A stretch of 64,000 nucleotides of DNA from Myoxocephalus aenaeus (taxonomy: Eukaryota; Chordata; Actinopteri; Perciformes; Cottidae): assembly GCA_038501785.1 (NCBI GenBank), contig JBAMJR010000031.1, positions 7,201,501-7,265,500 on the forward strand, read 5' to 3'. Position numbers and translations under genes: made by a program. The notes under the pieces were generated by a model. The model ran no database searches. It had not been told where the DNA came from and saw nothing but the letters and a program-made list of their open reading frames with translations. Positions 26,201-38,600 of the stretch are shown here, piece after piece (position 1 is the first letter of the stretch; every line of letters begins with the position of its first letter).

Positions 26201-27551
26201 TCAAGTTGGTGAGGCTCAGAGGTTGGAATAAATTGTACCTCGAAGCGACTCACACCCCCTCCTGATGCCTGCTGAGATCACAGGCTGCTGTTTTTGTATT
26301 AACATTAAAATTCATTTCACAGTCAGAGTCTTCTTTTGAGAGTATTTCCATCCATAATGCACTGACACATAAGGACGGGACTGTGGGCAATTTAGACAGC
26401 GGCAGTTCTTTGACTATTTATTTGGCATCCCCTCTGTGTAGTTACATGCACTTTAGACAAACATACTTACAGCTATAAATATTTCTGCAAGTCACAGATT
26501 AGATAGTTTGACACAGTGATTTACAAACGGCTCTTCAACCCTTACTGATAGCTTAAGTAAGTACAGTGCTACAGTGCAACTGTCTGTGTAGTATCACCCC
26601 ACTATACTTTATTCATATTCAGTAAGAGAAAATTCTCTCTTCCATGCCTCCTTCAGGCTATCTATAACAACTTTATGGCCTTTGGAGAATAGCACCTCTT
26701 AAATTTAAGTGCTCTTTACAGTCAGTGGAAAAGATGTTTTTAAATACAGTCAATAATGTGTAAATTTTTAATGACCCTTATAATTTTGAAAGCTGCAGTG
26801 ATCCCTCTCAAATGTTAAGTTGCCTCAGGCAGCGGGAGCTTGTTAGAGTTGTGTACAATCGTACACTGCAAATCAGGGTCTTTTTTTCAGCAGCGCAGAA
26901 CTGCAGTACACAGTCACTGCAGGGTGTTGCATCATTATGGGATGCACGGAGTGATTGCATCAAGGGTAAGGTGTTGTATTTTAATTGTTTTTGTATCTTT
27001 TTGTTCGTTGAAAACAGGGTATCTGCAGCTCTTTGTCATTGAATGTGTTCCCTAGAAAAGGCCTTTTAAAAGAGAATCTAAGAATTAATTTACAAAAGTT
27101 TGAAATGTTTTCTCTTTCTGTATCTGGGCTGTTGGGAGACATTGTTCACCTATAAACTAAAATTGGGATTGCTGCAACAGTAAATAGTTACTGTCACTAC
27201 TGCTAGCTACAGTACCACTGGAGCTCATTGTCTCATGATGGGAAAATGTTGATTTTATTAAAAAACTAAAATTTACTTATATTTCTTGTCTATTATTCCA
27301 ATACTTGTTTACTGTAATAAATGGTCAAAATTGTAAAAATCGCCCGTGATAACTTCCCACAGCCCACGGTTACATCATCAACTTGTTTTGACGATCATAT
27401 ATGGCAAATAAAGGATCCTTTCAGATTTGAGAAGCTAAAACCAGAATCTTTTTGGCATAGTTGCTTGAAAAATAAATGATTATTTAAACATCAAAATGTA
27501 CTTTATTTTCTTTTAATCGACTAATTGATTAGCAGCTCTAAAAGAAAAGAA

Positions 27552-27582
<31 letters not shown>

Positions 27583-30500
27583 TTTTGAATTGGCTAATCC
27601 ATCCATCCATTGTTTGCAGCTTGATTGGGTCACATTTATTGAATTTGTTCTATCATGAATACATTATTGTCATTTACTCCTGGGAAGTACTGGAAATAAA
27701 TATGATACAATAATAATTAATTCCAGGTCGTACCATCCCAACTGGTTTTTCCATCATACTATAATGCTTTGGCCAGTATTATTGTGAAAAAGATATTAAA
27801 CTGAATTATATGTGGTATGAAAAAAGTCAGGACGTCTTTAACTTGGTGGATCCTTCAGAAACCCTGTGAGAGGAAGTCTCAGGAGTTGATAAAGGAATGA
27901 TTATTTCCACAGTTTAAGGACGTCTTATCAGTTCAAGGATAAACACTTAACCTACAATACTTATGTGTTATTGGCTCAGGCTGTGGCACCATATTGAGCT
28001 ACTAAAGCTGTTGGAGTAAAAGCCCATGAAGCAGTCTGCCATTGCAAATGCATTTGAACCTTGAGTGTTTAACGTCTCTTTATCAAGTTTGTCTAAAGCG
28101 TCTCAACCAGTGGCCGTGTTCTGTTGTGATTCATAGCTGCTGCTCGATGTCAACCGCTTTGGCTTGTTCTCTGTCAAGACCGACCGTATCAGCCGCTTCC
28201 TGACTTTATAATGTGGAAAACCTGAGCCATCCGGTCAGCCTTTTAATGTGTCCAGTAAAGTATCCCCCTCCTTCATCCTCCTGGCCAACGCTGCCATTTG
28301 TTCTCCTGATAAAACTGTCATTGCTGAGGCTGATATCTGACCTCTACAGTGACTGCTAGCATAAATTAGCCTTGTCCTAATATTGCAATTTCTTTCACTT
28401 CACTCAGAATCAAGGTTTTTGACATTTCTCTTAGAATAGTGGGCTATTGTACACACAGACACTTTTTAAATCAAACTGTACTGCGATAAAAATGTCAAGG
28501 CCGGGCATCTATTTTCCCTCTTTCATTGCATACTGTAGTTGCTATTTTCTTGAACACGTGAAGTAGGGAGTCATCAGTGTCAGAATTGGCATGCACATCA
28601 ATATGTTTTGTATAGCACTGTCTTCTACCTGTGACACCCCACACATTTCTGCAGCTCTGCAGGAGTATTGTATCAGCTTTCATTGCTCGCTGGTTAACCA
28701 AGACGTCCCACTGCACACGACTCTTGAGGAGAAAGACACACCGTGACTGTCAGTGTGTCGCCTGACAGATCTCCCATCTGAAGTGTTGAAGAACAATCAT
28801 TCCCGGCTCGATCTTACTCATTACTTTCTTGTTTTCGGAAAAAAGTTGCAAAAGGTAGCGGAGATCAAGCACAGGGACGCAGAGTGGTGTCAGGAATGAT
28901 CGAATGATCAGCTGAGATCTGATGAGCCCAGACTGTTCAGTGATTTGCCACCAAATTCAGAGAGATCCTCTTTTCAACACCTGACACCGAGCTTAGAGGA
29001 GGATAATGATGGGTGAGAAAGCGGCTCCCACAAAGCAGCACTGTCGGCGCATAGAGGAAGGTGTGGAGATGTTGTCACGGGGAAGGCTGGATGTGTGTCA
29101 AAACAAGAGCTTCCAGCTCTCTGTATCGCAGCTCTGGCTCTTCAGCGATATTACTCTCATCCTCATCTTACCTCTCCACTGACTACAACGTGTCGGTCCC
29201 CACTGTCTCTCCCACTTCCTCTTCGTCTTCTCCTTTTTTAACACAGACAACTCTTTTCCTTATTCCATGTGGAACAACTTAAAGTACACCATACAAAACA
29301 ATCTGTTGAACTGTAATTCAAGTTGTCAAGTAATCCTTAGTGTCGTGGTTTGCTTTGCCGCACTAATGTGATTTTAACTCCGGCAGATTTCATGGGAACA
29401 CAAGACTCTTGATCTGCGTTTAATTGCGTAAATCTTTCAGGCCGTGTTCCCAGTTTTACTATAATTTGATGAGGAACTACACTATAATTGAATATTAAAA
29501 TTAGGAATATGTGTCAATATGGCTCTCCTTGCCTGAAATGAGGATTAATTGTTGTCAAAACTCCAGTGGCCGACATAATACGAGTCCCAACACTGCTGTT
29601 GATTAACAAACGCATTTGCCATGTTTTTGTTTTAAGAATTAGTTGTCTAATTGATTTGCCATATGTTACCCTCTCCAATGCACCTAAAATTGTATTTAGA
29701 AATCACCAATTTGGATTGAGACAGTTTTGTGTTTCAAACAGATGGGAAAAGCAACCCTGGAGGTTGCCTGTAGAAAAAGCTTTTCATGAGCAGCACATTT
29801 CCCTGGTTTCACGGCGAGTCTTCGGGGGTTTAAGTACCACTTACTTTTTCAGATACACAGATAAATAGCCAGACTTCACACTTTCTCCGTTCTTTGTTTA
29901 TTCTGAGTACTAATTCAACAACACAAACACAGACGGCCTAAAAGGACGTTTAAGCCCCGCCCCCCTCCCTCCCCGTCCATGGGATGTCTCTGTGCTTTGA
30001 AAGATGTGTACCTTTCTTCCTCAGCAGTGGAATCAACCTTTTGAAAGGTAAAAGAAGTCTGCATCGAATATGGCAATCGTTCCCACAAGATTGATGCCAA
30101 CCTTTTAAAAATTCACCATTGGCCTGGATTTAACATGGCCAAATGCTGATGTAAATGAGGAGAAGAAAAGTCGACCCTTTCATTGCAAATAAATCTGAGT
30201 TGCAGCCTTCAGCTCATAAATACCACAGCCTGTCAGAAGTCTTGTTTTATTGCTCTTGATGGAAATTATTGCATTTATTTATCTCATTCGGAGAGATAAG
30301 GCTTTGAAAGCCACAACTCATGCGCAGCTCTCACATAATATGCAGATCTGCCTTTACTCTTAAATTTCAAGGTTTTTGATTTTACACCCCCACATAAGAA
30401 TTATTATGTTTTCCATGAACAGGCCAAATACAGAACATAATACAAAGAACACACTTCATTATTTGCAACTTCACACCTGCTCGCTTCCAAAATCTGTTGT

Positions 30501-32641
30501 CTTTTCATAAATTATCACTCTTATTCTTGTGATCTACCTTGTTCTTTGTCTTTAACAACAAACTCTCATGCCGTCATGTCCTCCAAACAAACCGATTCCC
30601 TTTTTAATGATATCGCCGACTGCTCTGCATTATCATTATAAGATCATTTGTTTTATAATGCAATCCCGCAGCTCATTTTACCTTCAGAGCATGTCATGTT
30701 ATGCAGCTCTCTCGGAGCTGTGAATTATTTTTTTCCCCCCTGCTTGCTGTGGATTTATCGATCCGTAGGGGTGAGTCACAGGGTGTAATTCATGATAGCT
30801 TGATTGATGAGGATTTCAATCTTATATGGTTTGTTAACTTCAACTGCCCACAAAGTGCATTCTGTGCTGTTTTCTGTAATACAAGGCCATGAAACGGTAA
30901 AAAAAACAAGACTTCCCTTGAATAATGGAATCTTTCAGTTCCTCCAGAATTTACAAGATCCTGCACCAATCCCCAGTAAAGGTCTGTTCAAGCCCCTGGG
31001 CAGCTGAGGCACGGTTTAACTTTTACCATATTTCACCCCTTAGATTCATCCTGATATTTCAGTGCTCGGTTATGTTTTTAAATAAAAATGCCTTTGTGAA
31101 AGGAGGGCGTTTCCATGCCTCCATGTTAAATACATTATCTAACGTGTCTTAGAACATAATTATCCCCATCAAATACAAAGTGTACATGCATGTTGTATGT
31201 TTTTACTATGGTGATCAATAATAGTGTTGATCCTTTCTTTCTGCCAGCAGGAGAACCACGAGCAGGCCGGACTATGAGCACCAGAGCAGTGGGAACTACA
31301 CCATGACAGGTAAATGCTCTCACATTTTAAATGTATGCAATTCAGTATCGTTTATGACTTCACTTTAGACAATTAAAGGAATTTAATAGTTTGTCCAAGA
31401 TGCATTACGTTGTAAAACTGGTTTATTTGATCATCTCACTGGGAGGAAAAGCTCCAAGTATTTGGAGAAGAAGTTCAATACTTGTACTTGTGCTCTCTAT
31501 GTACATTGAAAGTCGTCTCCACGTGTACATAAAGGCATCACCTCTGCTACTTGATCTACAAACACTCTATGTCTAGACTTCCCCTTCAGTGATGGATACT
31601 GTACAGAGCTTTGCTTATCTGAGCAAACGTGACTTCCCAGAGGAGCTCGGCATTACACTCAAGAGAACATTTAACAGCTGTCAAAAATGATCCGTCACAC
31701 GCCATATGTGTACCGTGCATTGCACTGGACGGATTCCCTTCTCTTTGTCAAGGAGAGAAACTCAACAACAGTACAATGCTCCAGGTCTAAAACAGAAGAG
31801 AGGCTAATTCGTTAGGAAGCAGAGCTTAGCTATGACAGCCTCAGAGCCATGGAGTCAGAGTCGGCTGAGGCGCTCTCGCCTTAAAGAGCGTGTGATCCAC
31901 ACGAGGTGAACGAGGCAGGCAGGTTTTTATCCAGCTGGAGAGAGACACCATGTGGTGAGGATTCCTCCTGCTGCTCATGCAGAGGCACACCCAGGCTCTG
32001 GCCATGGTACGCCCGGCCGTTTTTATACAAGTCTAGGTATTAAACAATTGCTGAAGTGCACATGATTGAACTGCATAAGGAAATGTTTAAATATAAAAAC
32101 TATTTAAAATTTTAAAGTGTCTACATTATCAGCATTTTTTTATTTCTTTTATGCCGACATAAAAAAAACATGTAATTGACAATAAATTAATAGATCATTT
32201 TGTTGCTTTTTATAAGTTAGTCAAGACAAGTGTGGCCCTGAAGGAGCAGACATTACCACACAGCTGAGTGGTTTATGGCATTGGGTGTGTGATTCCTCCA
32301 CCGGGACGGGGTTTGAGTGACAGTGAAGAACATGCACATACTGTACAGTACGTTGCCAGCAGTCAGCCTTTATATCCAGAAAACTGTCCTTTGCAGCTGT
32401 GCAGTCTCCCTCTTTCCTCTACCTTCACGTGTCCCTGCATGATTTTAAAGAAGACAGGATAATGGAGTTAGTCTGAGATGGTTCTTGGCTTTATATCTCG
32501 AGACTCGTCAGGCTTTACAGCATCACACTGTGAATGTGAGAGAACGCAACTCGCCTTCATTAACAATGTGATAGCCTGCGGACCAAGTGTGAGGTCGTAG
32601 CCGACAGCCTATTTGTGTTAATTGTTAGCGGCGGTAGCTCT

Positions 32642-32682
<41 letters not shown>

Positions 32683-35600
32683 CAGGCCGCGTGGGTGTCT
32701 GCGTGTGCACGCGTGTGTGTGGGCTGACAGCTGGCCAGGTTCGAGTTGGTCTAAAACCATGTGCGCTCTGTCAGGGTTGTACAGGCGCCTTCTTTAGGAT
32801 TGATGAATTGCCTGCTTTCTTGATTAAACCCTCCGTCACTTCCCAACAAAACAAAAACCCGAGCAGAAAAAAAGAGTGAGTTGAGGGGAGGAGAGGTAAC
32901 ATGTCTGGGAAATCTGTCATTTGCAGTCACATCATGTACATATTTGATGTGCAGGAGCTTTGACATTTATTACCAGAATATTAAAAACTAATTCACATTT
33001 ATTTTGCAGCCCTTTTTTTTTTTTCACTTGACAGTTCAAGCTCATTTGAAAAGTTATCAAGTTTTCATAGCAGCTCCAACCTTTTGCTTTTCCTCACCAC
33101 GTTGCTTTGATCCACGCCAAGTCCCTTTGCCAATTAGGTCTGTTATTCATACATTGACAGAAAAGCAGGATAGTTTAAAGGTAATTAAATGTACATTCAT
33201 GAAATGTGTCTAAAAAGCATATGTTTGATAAAAAATAAATGTCACGGCGTTGAAGAAAGTCTGAAGCCCTAAAATAAACCTATATGACGTGTTGCATTGC
33301 AGTCTCTCTCCATTACCTACAGAACAACATATAGTATTCAGCAGACATCCACCTGATCAGAAGGTAAACGTAATAAAAAGTAATACATTTACATATCTGG
33401 TGCATTAATCAAAAATAAATCCTGACATTGGCCCTGATCTAACGTAATATGGAGAGCAATTATTTCCCTATCCATTAGAGGAACTTCAATTAACAGACAC
33501 GAGACAGTTCATCCTTCAGAGGAGGAGGAGGAGGAGGAGGAAAAAATAGGAGGCTCAAAATGAACTTGGGTTTGCAAAATATCTTGGCAGAATGACAGTG
33601 ATTTTTGATTTTCAGGAAACAATATTGGAATTCTTATTAAACTATGTGCATCTGCTTTTAATTTGCTGCAAATAATTGGAAAATGCAATGGAGCTTTCCA
33701 ATTAAAGCTCCACTTTATGCTGTTTAATAATACCCTCATAATATTATAGCTTATGAAATGACAGGTGAGTTGGTGTATGAATAAAACATAAAGCGCTGTA
33801 ATAAGAGACAGAAAAAAAAACGGGACAGTTGTTGGGGGGCTTTTAAATGCTCGACATAATTTGCATATATTAATCTCCTCTTTTCAGCCTTATCAAGTAT
33901 TCCACTGTATTTGAAGTTAAAATAGTCATGACAGGCAGGGGTACGCTTCGTTTTTCCAAGGATTTATTACTTGTATAATTCTGGATCTTTAATAAGCCAA
34001 TATGACTGATCCTCTGAGTTCTGTGGAATTTGGTTAATTGTTCCAGATGGTGCTCGCTGATTATGCAAAATTACTTTATTTCTCCTCTTTTTCCCCCAGC
34101 TACACCATTTCTTGATTGACTAACATGGAAAAAAAAAGATTATTTTTGGTGCCGCACTTTCATTAAGAGGGTTCTCATCAGGTTTCAAACAAAAGTTCCA
34201 TCTTATCTCCGTGTGTAGTTCTAGGCGAGGCTGTGCAGAGGGAGGCGATCAGCCGACTCTTATCTCAAAATGTGATAGATCTCAACTGCTTCTGCACCAC
34301 TGGGGTTATATTTTAGAATAACACAATTCTTTAGGCTGAGGGATTAAAAAACACGACCTCTGGATAGTGACACAAAAGTTATTATAGTGTACGCCGTTCT
34401 CTTCTTTCTCTTTTCTCCTCTCTTTCTCTCCCACAGATTGATGAAATTACTAAGCAGCGAGGTTGGTCCTCCACTTGCAGCTCAGGCTCCATCCACAACT
34501 CACTAACATTCTGTTTTGCATCAGCTAAACCGAGCTGAATGAATCATTTATGGAAGTGTTATGGGGGAGTATCGGCAGATTTACTGCCGAGCTTTTACTT
34601 TAGATGGAATGGGATTTCTATGAAACCGATCTTGATGTCTGAAGTAATGCCAAAGCTTACATCAAGACATGAAAGGAACGCTCTTAAAACCCTCGTTTTG
34701 CTTCTTAATTCCCCTGGTCAGCAAAAGGCGAAACGGAGAGGAAGGGAGGGAGGGGGGTTGTTTCAGCAGGAGAATAGTATTTACACCTCATGTAGACTCA
34801 CGCACACGTCCTCAAACTGTTTACTCCTCTCAACAACTAATGATATGAAGGACTGCTACATTTCTTCTTAATATTTGATGGCTTGTAAATTACATGGTTT
34901 AAAATGAAGATGTAATTCTTTAATTTAGTTTGAGCTGCATTTTCCTTATTCAAATAGGAGCATAGATTCAACAATTGGACAGAAATCCCATCAGCATGCT
35001 AAGAACAAAAATGAATGCTAAAAAGATTTTTTTTCAGTCAGAACTAAAAAAGAACTTAAAACTAAACTAAAAAACTCATCGTTGTTTTCTGATCTTATCA
35101 AAAGCTTTGTTTCCTTGCGAAGAAAATCTTTAATCATGAAATAAATTGGACACGTGTTCAGACAAACAGTTTTTTTTTATTATGGAATTTGTGTTTATTT
35201 TTAAGAATAAAAAAAAAAACTTGTCTAAATTCAAGTAGTCTCTGGTCTTCTGGATCTGAAAAGGTTTAAAAAAGCACACAAGTCTAATTTGTGAGGAAAT
35301 TATATTCGAACTGTGACCACAGCCAAACACAATATAAAAAATCAAAGGTTTAGTGTTTTTTATGTGGATTCTGTTTGTCTCCTCGGTCAAAAAGCAGTTG
35401 GGGATTTTAACAGGTTAAACACTCTTTAAAGAAAATCCTGTTGACGTTCATCATACTGAATAAAAAATCCGATTGGACTATCCAGGTTATTTTGGACACA
35501 TGATCGATCTCAGTGTGATGGTGCCATTATGTATTTGGGGATCAATCCTGAAGGAATCGTAATGGAATTTTTGACTAGATCCTCGAAGCCCTCAGGATTT

Positions 35601-38600
35601 CTGGACCTTTATTGCAGTCAAATAAGAGACTTTAAATGGCCATTGCATTTTCAGGCCAGACTGGACTCTGGAGTCTCATCCCTCATTGCTTTCTATCCAT
35701 CCCTGAGATAGTAGCAGTGCTCCATTAGTTTCAGTGTCCAGACGTGGACAGCCTCAATGGATGGGCCTGTCACGGCTTCCTCGTTTGCCCCATGTACAGC
35801 AGGGTTTGTTATCACACATCTAATTAGAACTTGATAAAAAATATTTCACAAAAATCCAGTCATTAAATATAGTTTAAGGAGATTTATGGTCAAATATGCC
35901 TTAAAGATCTTTTAATGGCTCTGCTGACTTGTTAAGTTTGTAATTAATGATCTTCTAATACATACTGTGGTGTGATTTAGAAAGCACAATGAGATTCTGG
36001 GAATGAAGTCGTTTTGGAAAAGGGCATCTGGGGCTCCCAGAAGCTCTATTAAATAGTTCTGCTCAGACTGGTTTGCTTAAAGCCATGAAGTCTGCTGTGA
36101 AAAAGTTCACACACATCAGCATCTTCTCATATAGATGGAGCCATTTTTTATGTTATGGTGCGAGGAATAGTGCATGATTATGAAACCGTTCCTTTGTCAT
36201 TTCATAATAGTCAATTAGTGTGTACAGAACATTCTTGGGCTCCTCATGTAGTGGTACTTTCACTTTTCTTTTAAATGCACAGTTTTATTTAAGTGTTGGA
36301 ATATGTCTTTGATCAGATTCCCCTAATCTACACACAGTAAAACTAATAAGCAAATGCATATGTATCAAACTGTAAATGCATTATACTAATAACAGTTGCC
36401 TGTTTTGTCTGGAGAGTAATGGTGTCCTTATTAGCATAATTAATGACAAATGGCAGCGCAGCATTGGTGGATTGGTTGTAGGGGATGATAAATTGGTGGA
36501 TGCCCAGGTTAGTGGCTGCCAAGGAGGCCTCTTTGGCTGTCATCCCTCCTGCTTCCACTCTGGCACAGTTCATTACTCACCGTGTGAGATGCCACTTTAC
36601 ATTGCCTGGTACTGTGAGCATGGAGAACTTAATAATGCCACCACAACCACACAGGGCCTGCTGCTTTACCCACAGTCCAGAGGGCAAGTAGCTCAGCGAG
36701 GGCGAGGGGTTGTGGGGAGCAGGGCGACGCGGGAATCGTCTCCTGCAGCTGCACTGATCAAAACAGATCACAAGTCAGTCGCTACTTGAGGGGAACCGGG
36801 GCCATATGACCCAGTCTCCTGTGCTGGTGAGTGTTTCTTGTTAGGATTTCTGGGGCTCGCCACATCCCTCGCATCATTACGGGTTAGTTTGCCCACAGAA
36901 CCGCTAATTAAGAGGGGATTTGTGTAATTGTGCCTTCTGCTGTGTCCCATCCGGCACTTGCAATTTACTGTCAGCCCTCTGCCAGCTTTTACACTTGTCC
37001 AGAGAGGCGTACCCCATTTATACACACATTCTGCTGCACATTTACCAGCAGCCACAGCTGGGGATCAATGCCAGTGCCATGGCAATGTCTTAAAAGACAC
37101 TGTGCTGCTGATTAAAGTCTGATTGTCCATTTAATTTCATGAGAGCTTTCAATACCTAGCCAGCGAGGAGGGCTCTCCCAGTGCTTCTCCAGCACGGACT
37201 GCTTTTAGAAACTGTTTATACAGGTTTTGTAATTATACCAGAACACTGAAGACTTGTTGTACTTTAATTAGCTCTTACATATATATTTGCAAGACATATA
37301 TATACACTGCCCATATTGTAGAAGTTATCACAAATGCACACACCTCTTTATAGCATTATGTGTTATGCAGCGGTGTTTGTGGCCAACTCACCATAGGTGT
37401 TGCTGGCTCTGCCCACTTTCTGGAAGACTGATGGACCAGCGCCCGACTGGGGCTGCCTCCTGGCTCCCTACCCACAACCAGATTTCAAGGACTGCTTGTC
37501 ACAGATGGAAAAGTAAGTGGGTCATTCTACATAAGCTTGCTATTTTGCATCCCTCTGGTAAGAAAAAAAGGAAAAATCCGAATTTTAATATTGGAAAACT
37601 TTTACTGTAGATGGCATTTGAGTCTACTGTTTATTTTTATTTTTATTTTGGTATTTGTCAAGTAAATAAAACAGGCCATTTTCTACAGTTATTGTTTTTA
37701 GCTATATGTTTATGACATTTTCATAAACCTTACATTAATATTTTGCACTGTTTCTTTTGAAAAATATTCATAAAAGTGGATAAACCGAAAGCTTGTGTAA
37801 AATGATCCAACTTCTTTCCACTCCCTTGGTGCTGCTGTTTTCTCTCCACAGTTTCTCTGTGTAGCAGCCCCAGCCACGTTCATCCACTGGATGTCTTGCA
37901 TACCACTCTTAGCATTAGAAACATTTAGATTGTTTTACATTTGGATGAGATTAAATTCATATTTTTGTATAAACTAACTGACTTGGTGTCAGGAGAATAG
38001 CAACAGCAGTGTGTACACAGCAGAGTGGGTAAAACAAGCTGCACACAGCTGGCAAAAACAAATAAAAACAGATAATCAAAAACCCTCAACATCATTTCAG
38101 TACGTGATCTTTTTTTCAGTATCAATGTTGTACACGTTTTGGAATGTTAATTAACTCCTCAGTAAACATTGAAATAATTTAAAAGTTACGCTTCCACTTT
38201 TCCAAGTGACATTTTTAATACATTGAAATTTGGTTTCACTCGTCTGACTAGAGGGCTTGAAAAAGATAAAAGAAAAAGAATGGGTTTCATAGAGCCATAG
38301 TCATTAAAAGAATCTGAAAATAGCAACTCGCTATCATCTGTTCTCATAGCACGGGTCAGGAGCTCTGACACCTCCAAAATTCCTCCTGTCAGGGTAGGGG
38401 GCCATTTGTATTCTCTCTCATTAGGCAATTTGACTAATGACCTGCCGTGGCTGCAGAGCTACTGAGGGACCCGGAGCCTCGCGCCCTCTCTTGCAGCAGC
38501 AGCCTGAACACACACCCTCTATTGGAATGGCACAGATGGCATGCCCGGGCGACAAAATAAACTACAATATGTCTCCGAGATGCTGTCAGGCCTGGGCACT

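Larger units (their letters stand above)
25203..31250 (+). other. mvb12b: mvb12b intron 5
   Basis: 6048 bases, GTAACA...CTGCCAGCAG. Holds a GC-rich block at about 25.38-25.70 kb, a recognised percomorph repeat, a TA microsatellite and a candidate regulatory block (listed). I looked for an exon matching the HISLTLPATF segment of mammalian MVB12B in this intron and did not see one. Confidence 0.88.

Noticed and set aside
36376..36789. 137-codon open frame on the + strand in mvb12b intron 6
   Set aside because: No family resemblance, no splice or start context, and competing open frames on the other strand. Kept only as part of a candidate regulatory block.
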